This document shows positions 7,913 to 15,523 of a stretch of DNA of 64,000 nucleotides, one piece after another. Where the stretch lies: positions 1 to 64,000 of the forward strand of contig CANITF010000007.1 of NCBI GenBank assembly GCA_947470515.1, written 5' to 3'. The notes beneath the pieces were generated by a model. It was given only the letters and a program-made list of their open reading frames with translations, was not told the origin of the DNA and ran no database searches. The DNA is from Flavobacteriales bacterium. GTDB lineage: Bacteria; Bacteroidota; Bacteroidia; Flavobacteriales_D; Crocinitomicaceae. A program made the translations under genes and the position numbers. Position 1 is the first letter of the stretch, and each line of letters opens with the position of its first letter.

Positions 7913-8268
7913 ATGATTTGTTTTAAGTGTTCTTGGCAAAATTCAGCAGGTTTGATGGAGATTATTCACAGCTTGGGAAGAGGTTGGGAAAGATTTTTAT
8001 CTTCGACAGTCTCAGATACCTTGGTTTTGTTGGGAAAAGGAAATAAGAAAAATTTGTTGGTAGGTTTTGAAGGTGTTGTGGTTTGTTTTAGTTATCGTTT
8101 TGGGGTTGAGAATGAGAGGAATTTCCAGTTGAAATGACCGAAAAATGATACTTGTAATTAGATTGGAATGTTTTCACAGCTTGTGAAGAAGCTGTGAAGT
8201 TTTTTTGATTTGGTAGTTGGGGTTGGAATGGGTATTATTGTTGAGTTATATGAATTGGAAGTAATAAA
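7913..8268. other. intergenic region with two related hairpins
   Basis: About 350 bp between divergent genes, without a supported ORF. It contains two related stem-loops: 7965-7990 (TTCACAGCTT, loop GGGAAG, AGGTTGGGAA) and 8173-8198 (TTCACAGCTT, loop GTGAAG, AAGCTGTGAA). The second is a perfect 10-bp stem followed by G and seven T. The first has base changes that mostly keep RNA pairing through G-U. The region must also hold the promoters of the two divergent gene groups, but no clear TAnnTTTG box with a partner was found. Confidence 0.55.
8173..8206 (+). terminator. perfect hairpin with T-run
   Basis: TTCACAGCTT and AAGCTGTGAA pair perfectly around GTGAAG and are followed by G plus seven T. 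It looks like a rho-independent terminator on the plus strand, yet no plus-strand gene precedes it, so a small RNA end or an attenuator is possible. Confidence 0.45.
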
Positions 8269-9222
8269 TTGAAGTATATTTTATCCATATTGACAATAAT
8301 TGTTTACTCATCATTGATGGGACAATTAGGATATATAGAACCTTTTCCTAATCTAAATTCAATGAATCTAAAAGGAAAAGTAAAATCAATTTCTGATGAA
8401 TATTATAATGGAAAAAGCGAAGGAGGAACTTATTTCATTGTAGGACCAAAACTAAATTCTAGACTTAAAACAGATACTAAATTCATATTTGATTCCACTG
8501 GTAATTTAATTCAAAAGAATATTCTTTCTATTAATGGAGAATCTATAATTCAAGATTATTTCATTTATAAAGATTCCAAACCGACAGAGGTTAAAACTAA
8601 ATACTTTCACAGGTTCTATACTTATGATTCAATAGGCCGCATTGAGAAAGAAACAATTTACACTCAACGCGTTGGACATATAAAACTTAACGGATTAGAA
8701 CTTAAAAATGATAGTATTAGACAATCTGTAATAAATTACATTTACAATTCAAAAAATCAATTATATCAAAAAATTGAAAATGGGAAAGAAAGTGTTCCTG
8801 CTTATTTGGCTCAATTTACATATGATAATTCAGGAAATTTAATTGAAGAAAGAGTAAAGCAGGATGGATTTCCTACGGAATTTTTTAAATACATGCTTGA
8901 TTCAAATAATAATCTGATTCGTTCCGTTTGGAGTACAAAAGAAGAAGGAATATTTGAACAGATATCATATGTTTACCAGAAGGACAAATTAGTTTTACAA
9001 ACTTGGGAAAACTTTGAAGAAGGACATCTTGAAGGTAAAATAACTTATGAATATGAAAATTCTCTTGAAACTGAAGTTATTGAATATGATTCTGATGGTT
9101 CGATTAGAGAAAAGGAAATATTGATTTATGAGTTTGATCAGAATAGCAATTGGATTAAGAAAATAAGCGTGACTAATGGTGATAAAATTACCATCGTATC
9201 TAGAACCATTGAATATTATTGA
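8269..9222 (+). CDS. exported protein with YD/RHS-like repeats
   Basis: A 317-residue protein starting at TTG (8269). The start is chosen because KYILSILTIIVYSSLMGQ directly follows and forms a signal peptide. The body has degenerate YD-type repeats: FDSTGNLIQ, YDSIGRIEKE, YDNSGNLIEE, YDSDGSIREKE and FDQNSNWIKK. Similar repeats form beta-shell or sheet structures in RHS and wall-associated proteins, but this protein is far too short to be a full RHS toxin and has no toxin tip. The function is unknown. It is the first cargo gene of the island. Confidence 0.6.
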   Translation: MKYILSILTIIVYSSLMGQLGYIEPFPNLNSMNLKGKVKSISDEYYNGKSEGGTYFIVGPKLNSRLKTDTKFIFDSTGNLIQKNILSINGESIIQDYFIYKDSKPTEVKTKYFHRFYTYDSIGRIEKETIYTQRVGHIKLNGLELKNDSIRQSVINYIYNSKNQLYQKIENGKESVPAYLAQFTYDNSGNLIEERVKQDGFPTEFFKYMLDSNNNLIRSVWSTKEEGIFEQISYVYQKDKLVLQTWENFEEGHLEGKITYEYENSLETEVIEYDSDGSIREKEILIYEFDQNSNWIKKISVTNGDKITIVSRTIEYY

Positions 9223-9247
9223 AACATGAATTTCAAACAGTAATCAT

Positions 9248-9901
9248 ATGGTAAAATTTCTTTCACTTTTATTGTTGTTCTCCTTATTCGGTTGCCAAAA
9301 TCAGAATGAGCAAAATACTGTTGAAAATCCAAAAGATGAATCTTCGAAGGAATTAGTAAAAGATACAACATGGGATAAGTCAAAATATTTTAGCGAAGAA
9401 TTGGTCGGAGATAGTATGCTTTGTTCAAAATATTGGCAATTAGCTCCCCTGAATAGAATCGTATTGGACACTTTGGATAAAAATCCACTAAAGAATATCA
9501 AAATAACTAATCAAATCAATTTCGAAAGAAATATAGAAGAATGCTTGAGGGGTTACGAAGATGTTTATTCAATAAAATTGAAATTGGAAAACGGAATTGA
9601 AATTGAATTTATTCAAGATAACACTGACTCAAAAAGCACTTTAATAACCGTTGTAAATGATAAATTGTTCTCGGTGAGAAAGCTGTTTAGTGAAATGTTT
9701 AGTAAAGAGTCCGAAATTTATTTTCATTATGACTCAGGGGATTTTTACAAACTTTCTAATGGAAACATCCTTTTTGTTGAACAACCGGCATCATGGTGCG
9801 GAACGGCAAACGTTTTTGATTGTTATCAGTATTTTGACGTACAGAAGAAAGAGATTATTCAATTTATTGAGAAAGATGAGTTTATTAAGACTTTAAAATA
9901 A
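9248..9901 (+). CDS. lipoprotein of unknown function
   Basis: A 217-residue protein with a clear lipoprotein signal: hydrophobic residues 4-14, then LFGC with Cys16. No domain is recognised. The segment after the signal is rich in Asn, Glu and Lys. Two further cysteines near the C-terminus (SWCGTANVFDCY) could form a disulfide after export. It starts 25 bp after the YD-repeat protein gene and may share its transcript. An envelope location is likely; the role is unknown. Confidence 0.6.
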   Translation: MVKFLSLLLLFSLFGCQNQNEQNTVENPKDESSKELVKDTTWDKSKYFSEELVGDSMLCSKYWQLAPLNRIVLDTLDKNPLKNIKITNQINFERNIEECLRGYEDVYSIKLKLENGIEIEFIQDNTDSKSTLITVVNDKLFSVRKLFSEMFSKESEIYFHYDSGDFYKLSNGNILFVEQPASWCGTANVFDCYQYFDVQKKEIIQFIEKDEFIKTLK

Positions 9902-10001
9902 AGCACCCATAACAGCTTTCAGCTCGTTCTCATTATCCTAACACCAACTGTTTATTAATTTTAAGTATAATTGTAAGACAATTAAACGATTATCTCTTTT
10001 T

Positions 10002-10601
10002 ATGCTAAACGAACTAATTAATATTGGATTTGTCAAAATTGGATCTTGGAATTACAAAGATGGAAATCTCCAGTTCTCAAATGACATTGGCTTAAATTCT
10101 CAAAATGCATTGTATTCTTTTGCAATTGGAAATACGGTGAAGTATGTTGGCAAAACAACCAATTCAATTGAGAAAAGACTCAGCCAATACGCAAAGCCTC
10201 ATTCTACACAACGAACAAATCAACGAGTAAAGGTAAGTCTAATTAGCGAGCTTACTAAAGGGAATTCTGTTGAAATTTACGTATTTGTAAGAAATGAAAA
10301 AGTAGGAGATTTCGGTATTTTTGAATTAAATGTTTCTGCAGGGCTGGAAGATTCAATTATCAATATATTGAATCCGGAATGGAACATGAATGGAAGCCAT
10401 AAAGAAAAAATGAATGATATTGATTCAAATGGTTCATGTGATGAAGAAACACGTGAACAGTATGTATATTCAATGTGGCAAACAGTTTTAGATCATCGAA
10501 AATTGAATTATTCACGAGCAAAAAGTTGTGAGATTTTTTGCATTTCAGATGAAGAGTTAACGGAAATTGAAGTAGAGTATAATGAATTGACAGGCAATTA
10601 A
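10002..10601 (+). CDS. GIY-YIG nuclease-like protein
   Basis: A 199-residue protein with a GIY-YIG fold at about 35-130. It has ALYSF (36-40, the GIY position), KYVGKT (47-52, the YIG position), helix Arg59 in IEKRLSQY, the catalytic-type Glu116 in AGLEDSII and the Asn in ILNPEWN. This gives the usual Tyr-Tyr-Arg-Glu-Asn set. The C-terminal 60 residues are acidic and unassigned. Family members include restriction and repair nucleases, but no methylase is nearby, so I do not call a restriction system. It sits in island cargo. Confidence 0.62.
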   Translation: MLNELINIGFVKIGSWNYKDGNLQFSNDIGLNSQNALYSFAIGNTVKYVGKTTNSIEKRLSQYAKPHSTQRTNQRVKVSLISELTKGNSVEIYVFVRNEKVGDFGIFELNVSAGLEDSIINILNPEWNMNGSHKEKMNDIDSNGSCDEETREQYVYSMWQTVLDHRKLNYSRAKSCEIFCISDEELTEIEVEYNELTGN

Positions 10602-10622
10602 TTATACGATATTGTGCCGGAA

Positions 10623-11285
10623 ATGAGACAAGCTTTTAAAAATACACTGAGATTAATCTTAATTGCCATTTTCATATATAGCTGTAATCATTCCAATGAT
10701 TTGAATGAAGATAATTTTAGTAAAGAAAAAATTGAAGAAGAGTTTGATTTAATGTCTAAAATAATTCAATGTGATTCTGTTTATCCTGGTAAAAATATCC
10801 GCATCGAATATTTGGAACATGAATTCGAAAATAATGAGTTGACAGCCACTTTTGCCATAATTAAAAACGGAAAGAATCTGATATTTGACAGTTTAAGTAC
10901 AGGGATATATGCTGTAAAATTTAGTGACTTTAACGGAGATGGAATCAAGGATGTTTTAGCACATAATAGTTCCGATGCCAGAAGTAATTGGACTTGGTAT
11001 TTATACATCGCAAGTAGCGATCTAAATTCATTCAAAAGAATTAAAGGATTTGAAGAAATCAAAAACCCTAACTACCTCAAAAAGTATGATTTAATAGATT
11101 GCTTAGTGATGTCGGGGAATAATTGGACCAGCTTTTACGCCATTGATAATGATACGATAATTGATTTCGGCTATATCGTGAATATGGGTTTCAATAATGA
11201 AAAGCAGGAATATTATAATTATGATAAGGATTATATCACTTCACTCAAAAGAGTAATGAAATTAAAAGCGAATTTAAGGAACTAG
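10623..11285 (+). CDS. lipoprotein with a calcium-loop (FG-GAP-like) motif
   Basis: The frame opens with GTG at 10614, but the ATG at 10623 gives a proper lipoprotein signal (RLILIAIFIYSC) and is preferred, for 220 residues. The only motif is FSDFNGDGIKDVL, near residue 100. This Asp-rich loop is the calcium-binding pattern of FG-GAP/VCBS repeats and of XAC2610-like proteins. A single loop does not make a propeller. It follows the GIY-YIG gene by 21 bp but shares no evident function with it. Confidence 0.55.
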   Translation: MRQAFKNTLRLILIAIFIYSCNHSNDLNEDNFSKEKIEEEFDLMSKIIQCDSVYPGKNIRIEYLEHEFENNELTATFAIIKNGKNLIFDSLSTGIYAVKFSDFNGDGIKDVLAHNSSDARSNWTWYLYIASSDLNSFKRIKGFEEIKNPNYLKKYDLIDCLVMSGNNWTSFYAIDNDTIIDFGYIVNMGFNNEKQEYYNYDKDYITSLKRVMKLKANLRN

Positions 11286-11326
11286 ATGTCGCAAATTAAT
11301 TCATCTCATAACACAAATCATTATCA

Positions 11327-12127
11327 TCAGAAATGCACGCCAACACGGATACCAAGATTTAAATCAGCATGTGTCAAGAACTTCTTTGGTGAAGTGGTAT
11401 AGAAATTATCCGGATCAAATCGAGTTTCTGAATCCATTAAAAATGCAAAACTCAAATTGAACAATCCCATATTTAGTCCTAATGAAATATGTAAATCATT
11501 TAAAGTGGCAACCCAATCGAATCCGAACGAAGACCCAAAACCAATTCTCAAATACTCAGATGTCCTTTCTCCCTGGATAGGCAGTTTTTGATAGTCTTTA
11601 TCAATATAATTGAAAAACTCACCATCAGTCGTGCCTCCTATAGATTGTTGAGTATGCACATATTGATCAATTTGTTTTGTGTATCCTATTATTCCAAAAC
11701 ATAAAACATTTGCTTGCAATCCACCAATACTAAAAAGAGATGGCATAATTCGTTGTTGACGTTCAATCCCGAATTTTAAATTGTGGAAACTGGAGGCGCT
11801 TCCGAATGACCTTTGAGTTATCATAGAATCACTAATTTCCATTAACTGATGTTTATCAAAATTCACACTTGGTTTGCTAAAACCTGATAAATCAAGGGAA
11901 ACATAATAGTAACTGTTATTCGCAAATGTTCCATCGACTTCCGAATCTCTTAGTCTTAAATAATTCAACTGGAGAATTGGCCCATTCCGGTCATTCATTC
12001 TAATATTGGTTACTATTGATATTTGATTTTTCGGGAAAGTCTTATTAATGACATTGTTCAACGAATCATCTTGAGAAAATATATTCCCAACCAAAAAAAG
12101 TGGAATGATTAATAAAATATACCTCAT
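11327..12127 (-). CDS. exported protein, probable small outer-membrane barrel
   Basis: A 266-residue protein with a signal peptide (MRYILLIIPLFLVGNIFSQ). The body alternates hydrophobic and polar residues with many Gly and aromatic residues (LRIGFGSSFGFDWV, LNLGIRVGVHF) and ends in an aromatic residue. This fits a small beta-barrel or an outer-membrane-associated protein, but no family is recognised. It faces the plus-strand cargo genes and converges with the lipoprotein gene at 10623. Its upstream neighbour rteC is separated by a terminator. Confidence 0.5.
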   Translation of the reverse strand: MRYILLIIPLFLVGNIFSQDDSLNNVINKTFPKNQISIVTNIRMNDRNGPILQLNYLRLRDSEVDGTFANNSYYYVSLDLSGFSKPSVNFDKHQLMEISDSMITQRSFGSASSFHNLKFGIERQQRIMPSLFSIGGLQANVLCFGIIGYTKQIDQYVHTQQSIGGTTDGEFFNYIDKDYQKLPIQGERTSEYLRIGFGSSFGFDWVATLNDLHISLGLNMGLFNLSFAFLMDSETRFDPDNFYTTSPKKFLTHADLNLGIRVGVHF

Positions 12128-12176
12128 TTAGTTTTTTGTGAAATAACGTATCAGACATGAAAAAATTGTTTTATAA

Positions 12177-12204
12177 AACGCCCTAGTTGACAAACCAGGG
12201 CGTT
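12177..12204 (-). terminator. terminator downstream of rteC
   Basis: AACGCCCT and AGGGCGTT form an 8-bp stem around a 12-nt loop, 8 bp after the rteC stop. The flanks are AT-rich but there is no strong T-run on the minus strand, so the call rests mostly on position and stem. Confidence 0.5.
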
Positions 12205-12211
12205 AATAATT

Positions 12212-13036
12212 TTAGTTCATCCCATCCACCTCATCAACTTTCCTCAAAAATCCTTCTTCCAACTTTGGAATAAATTTCAATGGTGCCGTTTTTCTGTTAG
12301 CCAAATCGATGAAAATCCTATACGGATCTTCAATGTTCACTTGAAATACAGATTGCAAAGCTGAGCAGATTTCCTTGATTTCATTTTCACCGTAATTGAT
12401 TGCCGTTGTAGCTTGTAAGGCATAGACCAATTCGATAAAATCAGATTTACTGGCTGTCCATTTTAATTTTGGTGCAGGTGGACCAAAAGTAGGTTGTAAT
12501 GCTGGTTTTGGAGAAAGGTGTTTTTGAAACAAATCAAACGCCATAATATTGGCTGCAACTAAATCATGTGAAACATTGAATTCGGGATCAGTTAATTGAT
12601 GCGCACTATTTTTTGACATGGAAAGAAGATTTGCTTCTCGAACAAAATAGATTTTATCTAAATGGCATAAACCTGCACGATAGTATTGGACAAAATCGAT
12701 ATTCTCGCGCATGATGTGGCGAAACATGCGTTCTTTTTTGTCAATGAACAGTTTTAGTTCGTCAGCATTCAAGGTGATTTTACTTGTTTCAATTTCAGCC
12801 AATACAGAATAATAGATGAGGTAGGAACTAATCTTAGGCTTCACATATTTGAAAAAATGAATTTCGTCTTCTGTTGAACGGAATCCTTCTTTTCGAATCT
12901 TTGTTCTAAAATTTTCAAGTGTTTTCTTGATCAATTTCGCTGCCTTTATTGCTCTGTTGTTGATATCAGGTTCGCTTGAATTCAACTGCTCTAATTCATC
13001 ACAAAAGCTTTTAGCAGTAGCAATATAGTATTCCAT
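12212..13036 (-). CDS. rteC: RteC-like element regulator
   Basis: A 274-residue protein matching the RteC family of Bacteroidota integrative elements. RteC of CTnDOT activates expression of the excision genes. Family-like segments are the N-terminal YIATAKSFCDELEQL helix, FRTKIRKEGFRSTEDEIHFFKYVKPKI near 45-70, FYRAG/YYRAG-type RENIDFVQYYRAGL near 115-130, and a C-terminal helical domain with LQATTAINYGENEIKEI, a DNA-binding candidate. It lies upstream of, and in line with, the cargo barrel gene and next to the integrase. It supports the view that this is an integrative element with regulated excision. Two dyads lie upstream. Confidence 0.78.
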   Translation of the reverse strand: MEYYIATAKSFCDELEQLNSSEPDINNRAIKAAKLIKKTLENFRTKIRKEGFRSTEDEIHFFKYVKPKISSYLIYYSVLAEIETSKITLNADELKLFIDKKERMFRHIMRENIDFVQYYRAGLCHLDKIYFVREANLLSMSKNSAHQLTDPEFNVSHDLVAANIMAFDLFQKHLSPKPALQPTFGPPAPKLKWTASKSDFIELVYALQATTAINYGENEIKEICSALQSVFQVNIEDPYRIFIDLANRKTAPLKFIPKLEEGFLRKVDEVDGMN

Positions 13037-13067
13037 AGTTATAATTTAGTGTTTAAATAATGGTTGA

Positions 13068-13123
13068 TGTTTCATTTTGTATGAAACAAAATTAGATGTG
13101 ATGAACGTATTTTTTTTACGTTC
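13068..13123. promoter_or_regulatory. two dyads upstream of rteC
   Basis: TGTTTCAT (13068-13075) is repeated inverted as ATGAAACA (13081-13088) with a 5-bp spacer. GAACGTA (13103-13109) is repeated inverted as TACGTTC (13117-13123) around seven T. A minus-strand TAATTTTG (-7 type) overlaps the first dyad at 13087-13094. These could be operator sites for RteC or another element regulator. Confidence 0.35.
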
Positions 13124-13157
13124 TACATTTAAATTTGAATTATTGGAAATAAAAAAA

Positions 13158-13177
13158 AGCGACCGAGGCCGCTTTTT
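13158..13177 (-). terminator. integrase terminator
   Basis: On the minus strand AGCGGC pairs with GUCGCU around a CUCG tetraloop, followed by an eight-residue T-run (A-run at 13151-13158 on plus). It lies a few bases after the integrase stop. Confidence 0.75.
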
Positions 13178-13179
13178 AT

Positions 13180-14433
13180 TTATCCAACTTTCTTGTCCTT
13201 TTTACCGACAGCAAAGAGCTTAGATTTAAGGATTTCCATGTCTTCGCTCATCTTCTTTTCAACCACTTTCGCATAAATCTGAGTAGTTCGAATGTTGGTA
13301 TGGCCAAGCATTGCACTTACGGTTTCAATCGGAACACCATTCGCCAAAGTTACCGTTGTAGCAAAGGTATGCCGAGCAATATGTGTAGTCAAATGTTTGT
13401 TGATGTTGCACGCATCTGCGAGCTCCTTCAAGTAAGAATTATACCGCTGATTACTGTTCACTGGTAGCAATTTATTTTGCTCCACACAATAAGGGTGGTT
13501 CTTGTACCGCTCGATGATTTCCAATGCAATTGGAAGCAAAGGAACTTTTTCTTTCGTTCCGGTTTTCTGACGATTGGTAGAAAGCCAGTAATTCCCATCT
13601 AAACCTATCATGACGGCGTTCTGATTGAATTTAAACACATCCGCATAAGCAAAACCAGTGTAACAACAAAAAACGAATACATCGCGGACCTCTTTGAGTC
13701 GTTCAATTTCAAATTCCTTGTTCATGATGTTGTCAAGATCCTCTTGTGTAAGAATATCACGATCAGGACTCGTGTAAGAACATCTGAAATTTGCAAATGG
13801 GTTGGATGGAATCCAATCAAGTCCAACGGACATTGTGACAATTTTCTTTAGGTTCTTGATGTATTTGTATGCCGTATTGGATTGTAAATTATCGACTGTG
13901 AGCAAATAATGCTCGAATTCAGTAACAAACATTAGGCGCATTTCAGGAAGCGGTTTGTCCGCAATTTTATAATGATGCTTCATAAACGCCTCCACTTTGT
14001 TCTTGGTAATCTTGTAACGTGCTAATGTTTTGGCAACAACCTTCCCAATCTTAACCATTTCACCCATTTTGAGATTGTGGTAATCAAATGCTTCAAGGAT
14101 CGTTTTAACATTTGCATTCTCCTTGATCCCGAGAAACTTGTTTTTGAGATCGTTTGGAGTACATACAATACCACGCGCCTGGCGTTCAAGGAAATCTTGA
14201 ATGATGGAATTCTTTGCTCGATCGAGATAGGCATTGATCAATTGGGCATTCTCTGCAGTTTGCCTTACTCGTAAAATTTTGGGATCCCATTGAGTTGTTT
14301 TCACACAATGAGTGGTGCCGATTTCAGTCTTCAATCCATCGACAAAAATGCGGATGAAAATTTGCGCTTTCCCTTCTTTCATGCGTTGTTCGTTGATACG
14401 AATTCGCACATTCAATTTTTGATTTTGTTTCAT
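13180..14433 (-). CDS. tyrosine recombinase (integrase), Bacteroidota type
   Basis: A 417-residue site-specific recombinase. An arm-binding domain (about 1-95) contains RIFVDGLKTEIGT, a SAM-like core-binding domain spans about 105-215, and the catalytic domain follows. The catalytic set is His351 and Arg354 in HIARHTF, His378 in LGHTN and the nucleophile Tyr387 in TQIYAK. The first box reads TGFAYADVF without the usual Arg, as is known for IntDOT-like enzymes. Length is typical of integrases of Bacteroidota elements. The gene points away from tRNA-Lys, and its upstream region holds four copies of a TTGTCAACA motif, probable arm sites. Confidence 0.92.
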   Translation of the reverse strand: MKQNQKLNVRIRINEQRMKEGKAQIFIRIFVDGLKTEIGTTHCVKTTQWDPKILRVRQTAENAQLINAYLDRAKNSIIQDFLERQARGIVCTPNDLKNKFLGIKENANVKTILEAFDYHNLKMGEMVKIGKVVAKTLARYKITKNKVEAFMKHHYKIADKPLPEMRLMFVTEFEHYLLTVDNLQSNTAYKYIKNLKKIVTMSVGLDWIPSNPFANFRCSYTSPDRDILTQEDLDNIMNKEFEIERLKEVRDVFVFCCYTGFAYADVFKFNQNAVMIGLDGNYWLSTNRQKTGTKEKVPLLPIALEIIERYKNHPYCVEQNKLLPVNSNQRYNSYLKELADACNINKHLTTHIARHTFATTVTLANGVPIETVSAMLGHTNIRTTQIYAKVVEKKMSEDMEILKSKLFAVGKKDKKVG

Positions 14434-14622
14434 GATTCACATGTTTTTAAAAAATGAGTTGTGAATCGTTTCTTTCATAGCGGTAAAATCCTTGTCAACA
14501 AGGACTAAATTGCGTTAAAACCGACAAAACAGAAAGCTCTGAATCGTAGTCACCATATGTGATTCACGTAATTCTTGTCAACAAAAATGAAGAAAAAAAT
14601 CTGTTGACAGCTATGTTGACAA
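14434..14622. repeat. integrase arm-type site array (putative att region)
   Basis: TTGTCAACA occurs at 14492-14500 and 14575-14583. Its reverse complement TGTTGACAA occurs at 14614-14622, and TGTTGACAG at 14602-14610. A second short motif GATTCAC lies at 14434-14440 and 14561-14567, with its inverse GTGAATC at 14461-14467. Oriented repeats between a tyrosine integrase and the element end are what arm-binding sites look like. The core crossover site was not identified. Confidence 0.55.
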
Positions 14623-14703
14623 ATTGGTTGTTTTTGATTGATTTTGTTTGTTATCAAAGTCAAGTCGTCAAGCATTAAATTCCGTGTGTTTTGGGGCTAA
14701 ATG

Positions 14704-14730
14704 AAAAAAGCCTCCTTAAAAAGGAGGCTT
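14704..14730 (-). terminator. tRNA-Lys terminator
   Basis: AAGCCTCCTT and AAGGAGGCTT pair perfectly around AAA, with a six-T run on the minus strand. It lies 5 bp beyond the tRNA-Lys 3' end. Its presence shows that the tRNA keeps a proper end and that the element boundary lies at or beyond it. Confidence 0.8.
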
Positions 14731-14735
14731 TCTTG

Positions 14736-14808
14736 TGATCCCGCTGGGATTCGAACCCAGGGCCCATACATTAAAAGTGTATTGCTCTACCAGCTGAGCT
14801 ACGGAATC
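14736..14808 (-). tRNA. tRNA-Lys (anticodon TTT)
   Basis: A 73-nt cloverleaf on the minus strand. The acceptor GATTCCG pairs with CGGGATC (one G-U pair), with discriminator A. The D arm has AGCTCAGCTGGTAGAGC, the anticodon loop CTTTTAA gives TTT (14773-14775), and the T arm has GGTTCGAATCC. CCA is not encoded. Its 3' end faces the integrase, the usual orientation for a tRNA-linked integration site, but I see no duplicated 3' fragment at the other island end. Confidence 0.95.
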
Positions 14809-15007
14809 TTGCTTTTGCGATTTAGACGGTTTAAAGCCTCATTCAACGCTAACGCGGGTGCAAAGATATTAGTTTTATTTTGTTTAACAAGTTGATTTTG
14901 ATTTTTTTTGTAAAATTCTAATCTTGAATTTCTAACTATCTGGATATTAAGACCTATTCTGTATCCCCATTTCCTCATAATTCAAGCATTTTGCTTTACT
15001 TTGTATC

Positions 15008-15523
15008 ATGAAAACTATTTTTCTAATCGGGTTCATGGGTGCTGGAAAATCGACGCTCGGAAAGAAATTAGCCAAAGCCATTGGTTATCAATTCGTTGAT
15101 AGTGATAAAGAAATTTCAAATCAGCAAGGCGTCACTATTTCTGTCTTATTTGATACAAAAGGTGAAGCTTATTTTCGTCAGTTAGAGAAAGAATTTATCG
15201 AGCAATTAGACAGTAATGAAAATTACATTGTTGCAACTGGCGGCGGACTTCCTATCTACAATGATTTAATGAATACACTCAATGAAAAAGGGATTACGCT
15301 TTACTTACGTGTAAAACCTTCAACTCTGCTGCTGCGTTTAAAAGAAGGTCAAAAAAAGCGTCCATTAATTGCAAATTTAAATGAAGAGCAATTACACGCT
15401 TTTATTTCTGAGAAACTTGTGGAACGAGAAAGTACCTATTTAAAAGCACAATTAATTGTAGATGAACCTGATCAAAAAATTGAAAAACTCATTCATCTTC
15501 TTCATCTTCACCAAAAAAACTGA
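15008..15523 (+). CDS. aroK: shikimate kinase
   Basis: A 171-residue kinase that phosphorylates shikimate with ATP in the chorismate pathway. Walker A is GFMGAGKST (8-16). The shikimate-binding residues are Asp33 in DSDKEI and Arg57 in AYFRQLE, with the ATGGGLP loop near 77-83 and the lid Arg in KKRPLI near 119-124. Length is normal. It is monocistronic on the plus strand, and its last 35 bp overlap convergently with the stop of the next minus-strand gene. Chorismate made here would feed the menaquinone genes at the right end of the window. Confidence 0.93.
   Translation: MKTIFLIGFMGAGKSTLGKKLAKAIGYQFVDSDKEISNQQGVTISVLFDTKGEAYFRQLEKEFIEQLDSNENYIVATGGGLPIYNDLMNTLNEKGITLYLRVKPSTLLLRLKEGQKKRPLIANLNEEQLHAFISEKLVERESTYLKAQLIVDEPDQKIEKLIHLLHLHQKN

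Larger units (their letters stand above)
5760..14735. mobile_element. accessory island / integrative element next to tRNA-Lys
   Basis: The stretch between the PepSY-like operon and tRNA-Lys has the layout of a Bacteroidota integrative element. At one end are a DnaC-like loader, a replisome-organiser-like protein and two excisionase-like HTH proteins. Cargo lies in the middle. At the other end are an RteC-like regulator and a tyrosine integrase. No relaxase, coupling protein or conjugation genes are seen, so if mobile it would need help or is a remnant. I found no convincing direct repeat marking both ends, so the left limit is approximate. The right limit is set by the tRNA terminator. Confidence 0.6.

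Noticed and set aside
8269-9222. RHS/YD-repeat polymorphic toxin
   Set aside because: Only about 300 residues, no hyperconserved core, no toxin tip and no immunity gene recognised.
9902-9960. ACCCATAACAGC..CCTAAC stretch resembling an integron attC site
   Set aside because: Only one copy is seen, no paired R'/R'' boxes can be fitted, and no integron integrase is present.
10002-10601. Restriction-modification system
   Set aside because: A GIY-YIG fold is present but no methyltransferase or specificity gene is near.
14701-14895. Plus-strand ORF of 64 codons over tRNA-Lys
   Set aside because: It reads through the terminator and the tRNA gene; coding there would be a shadow.
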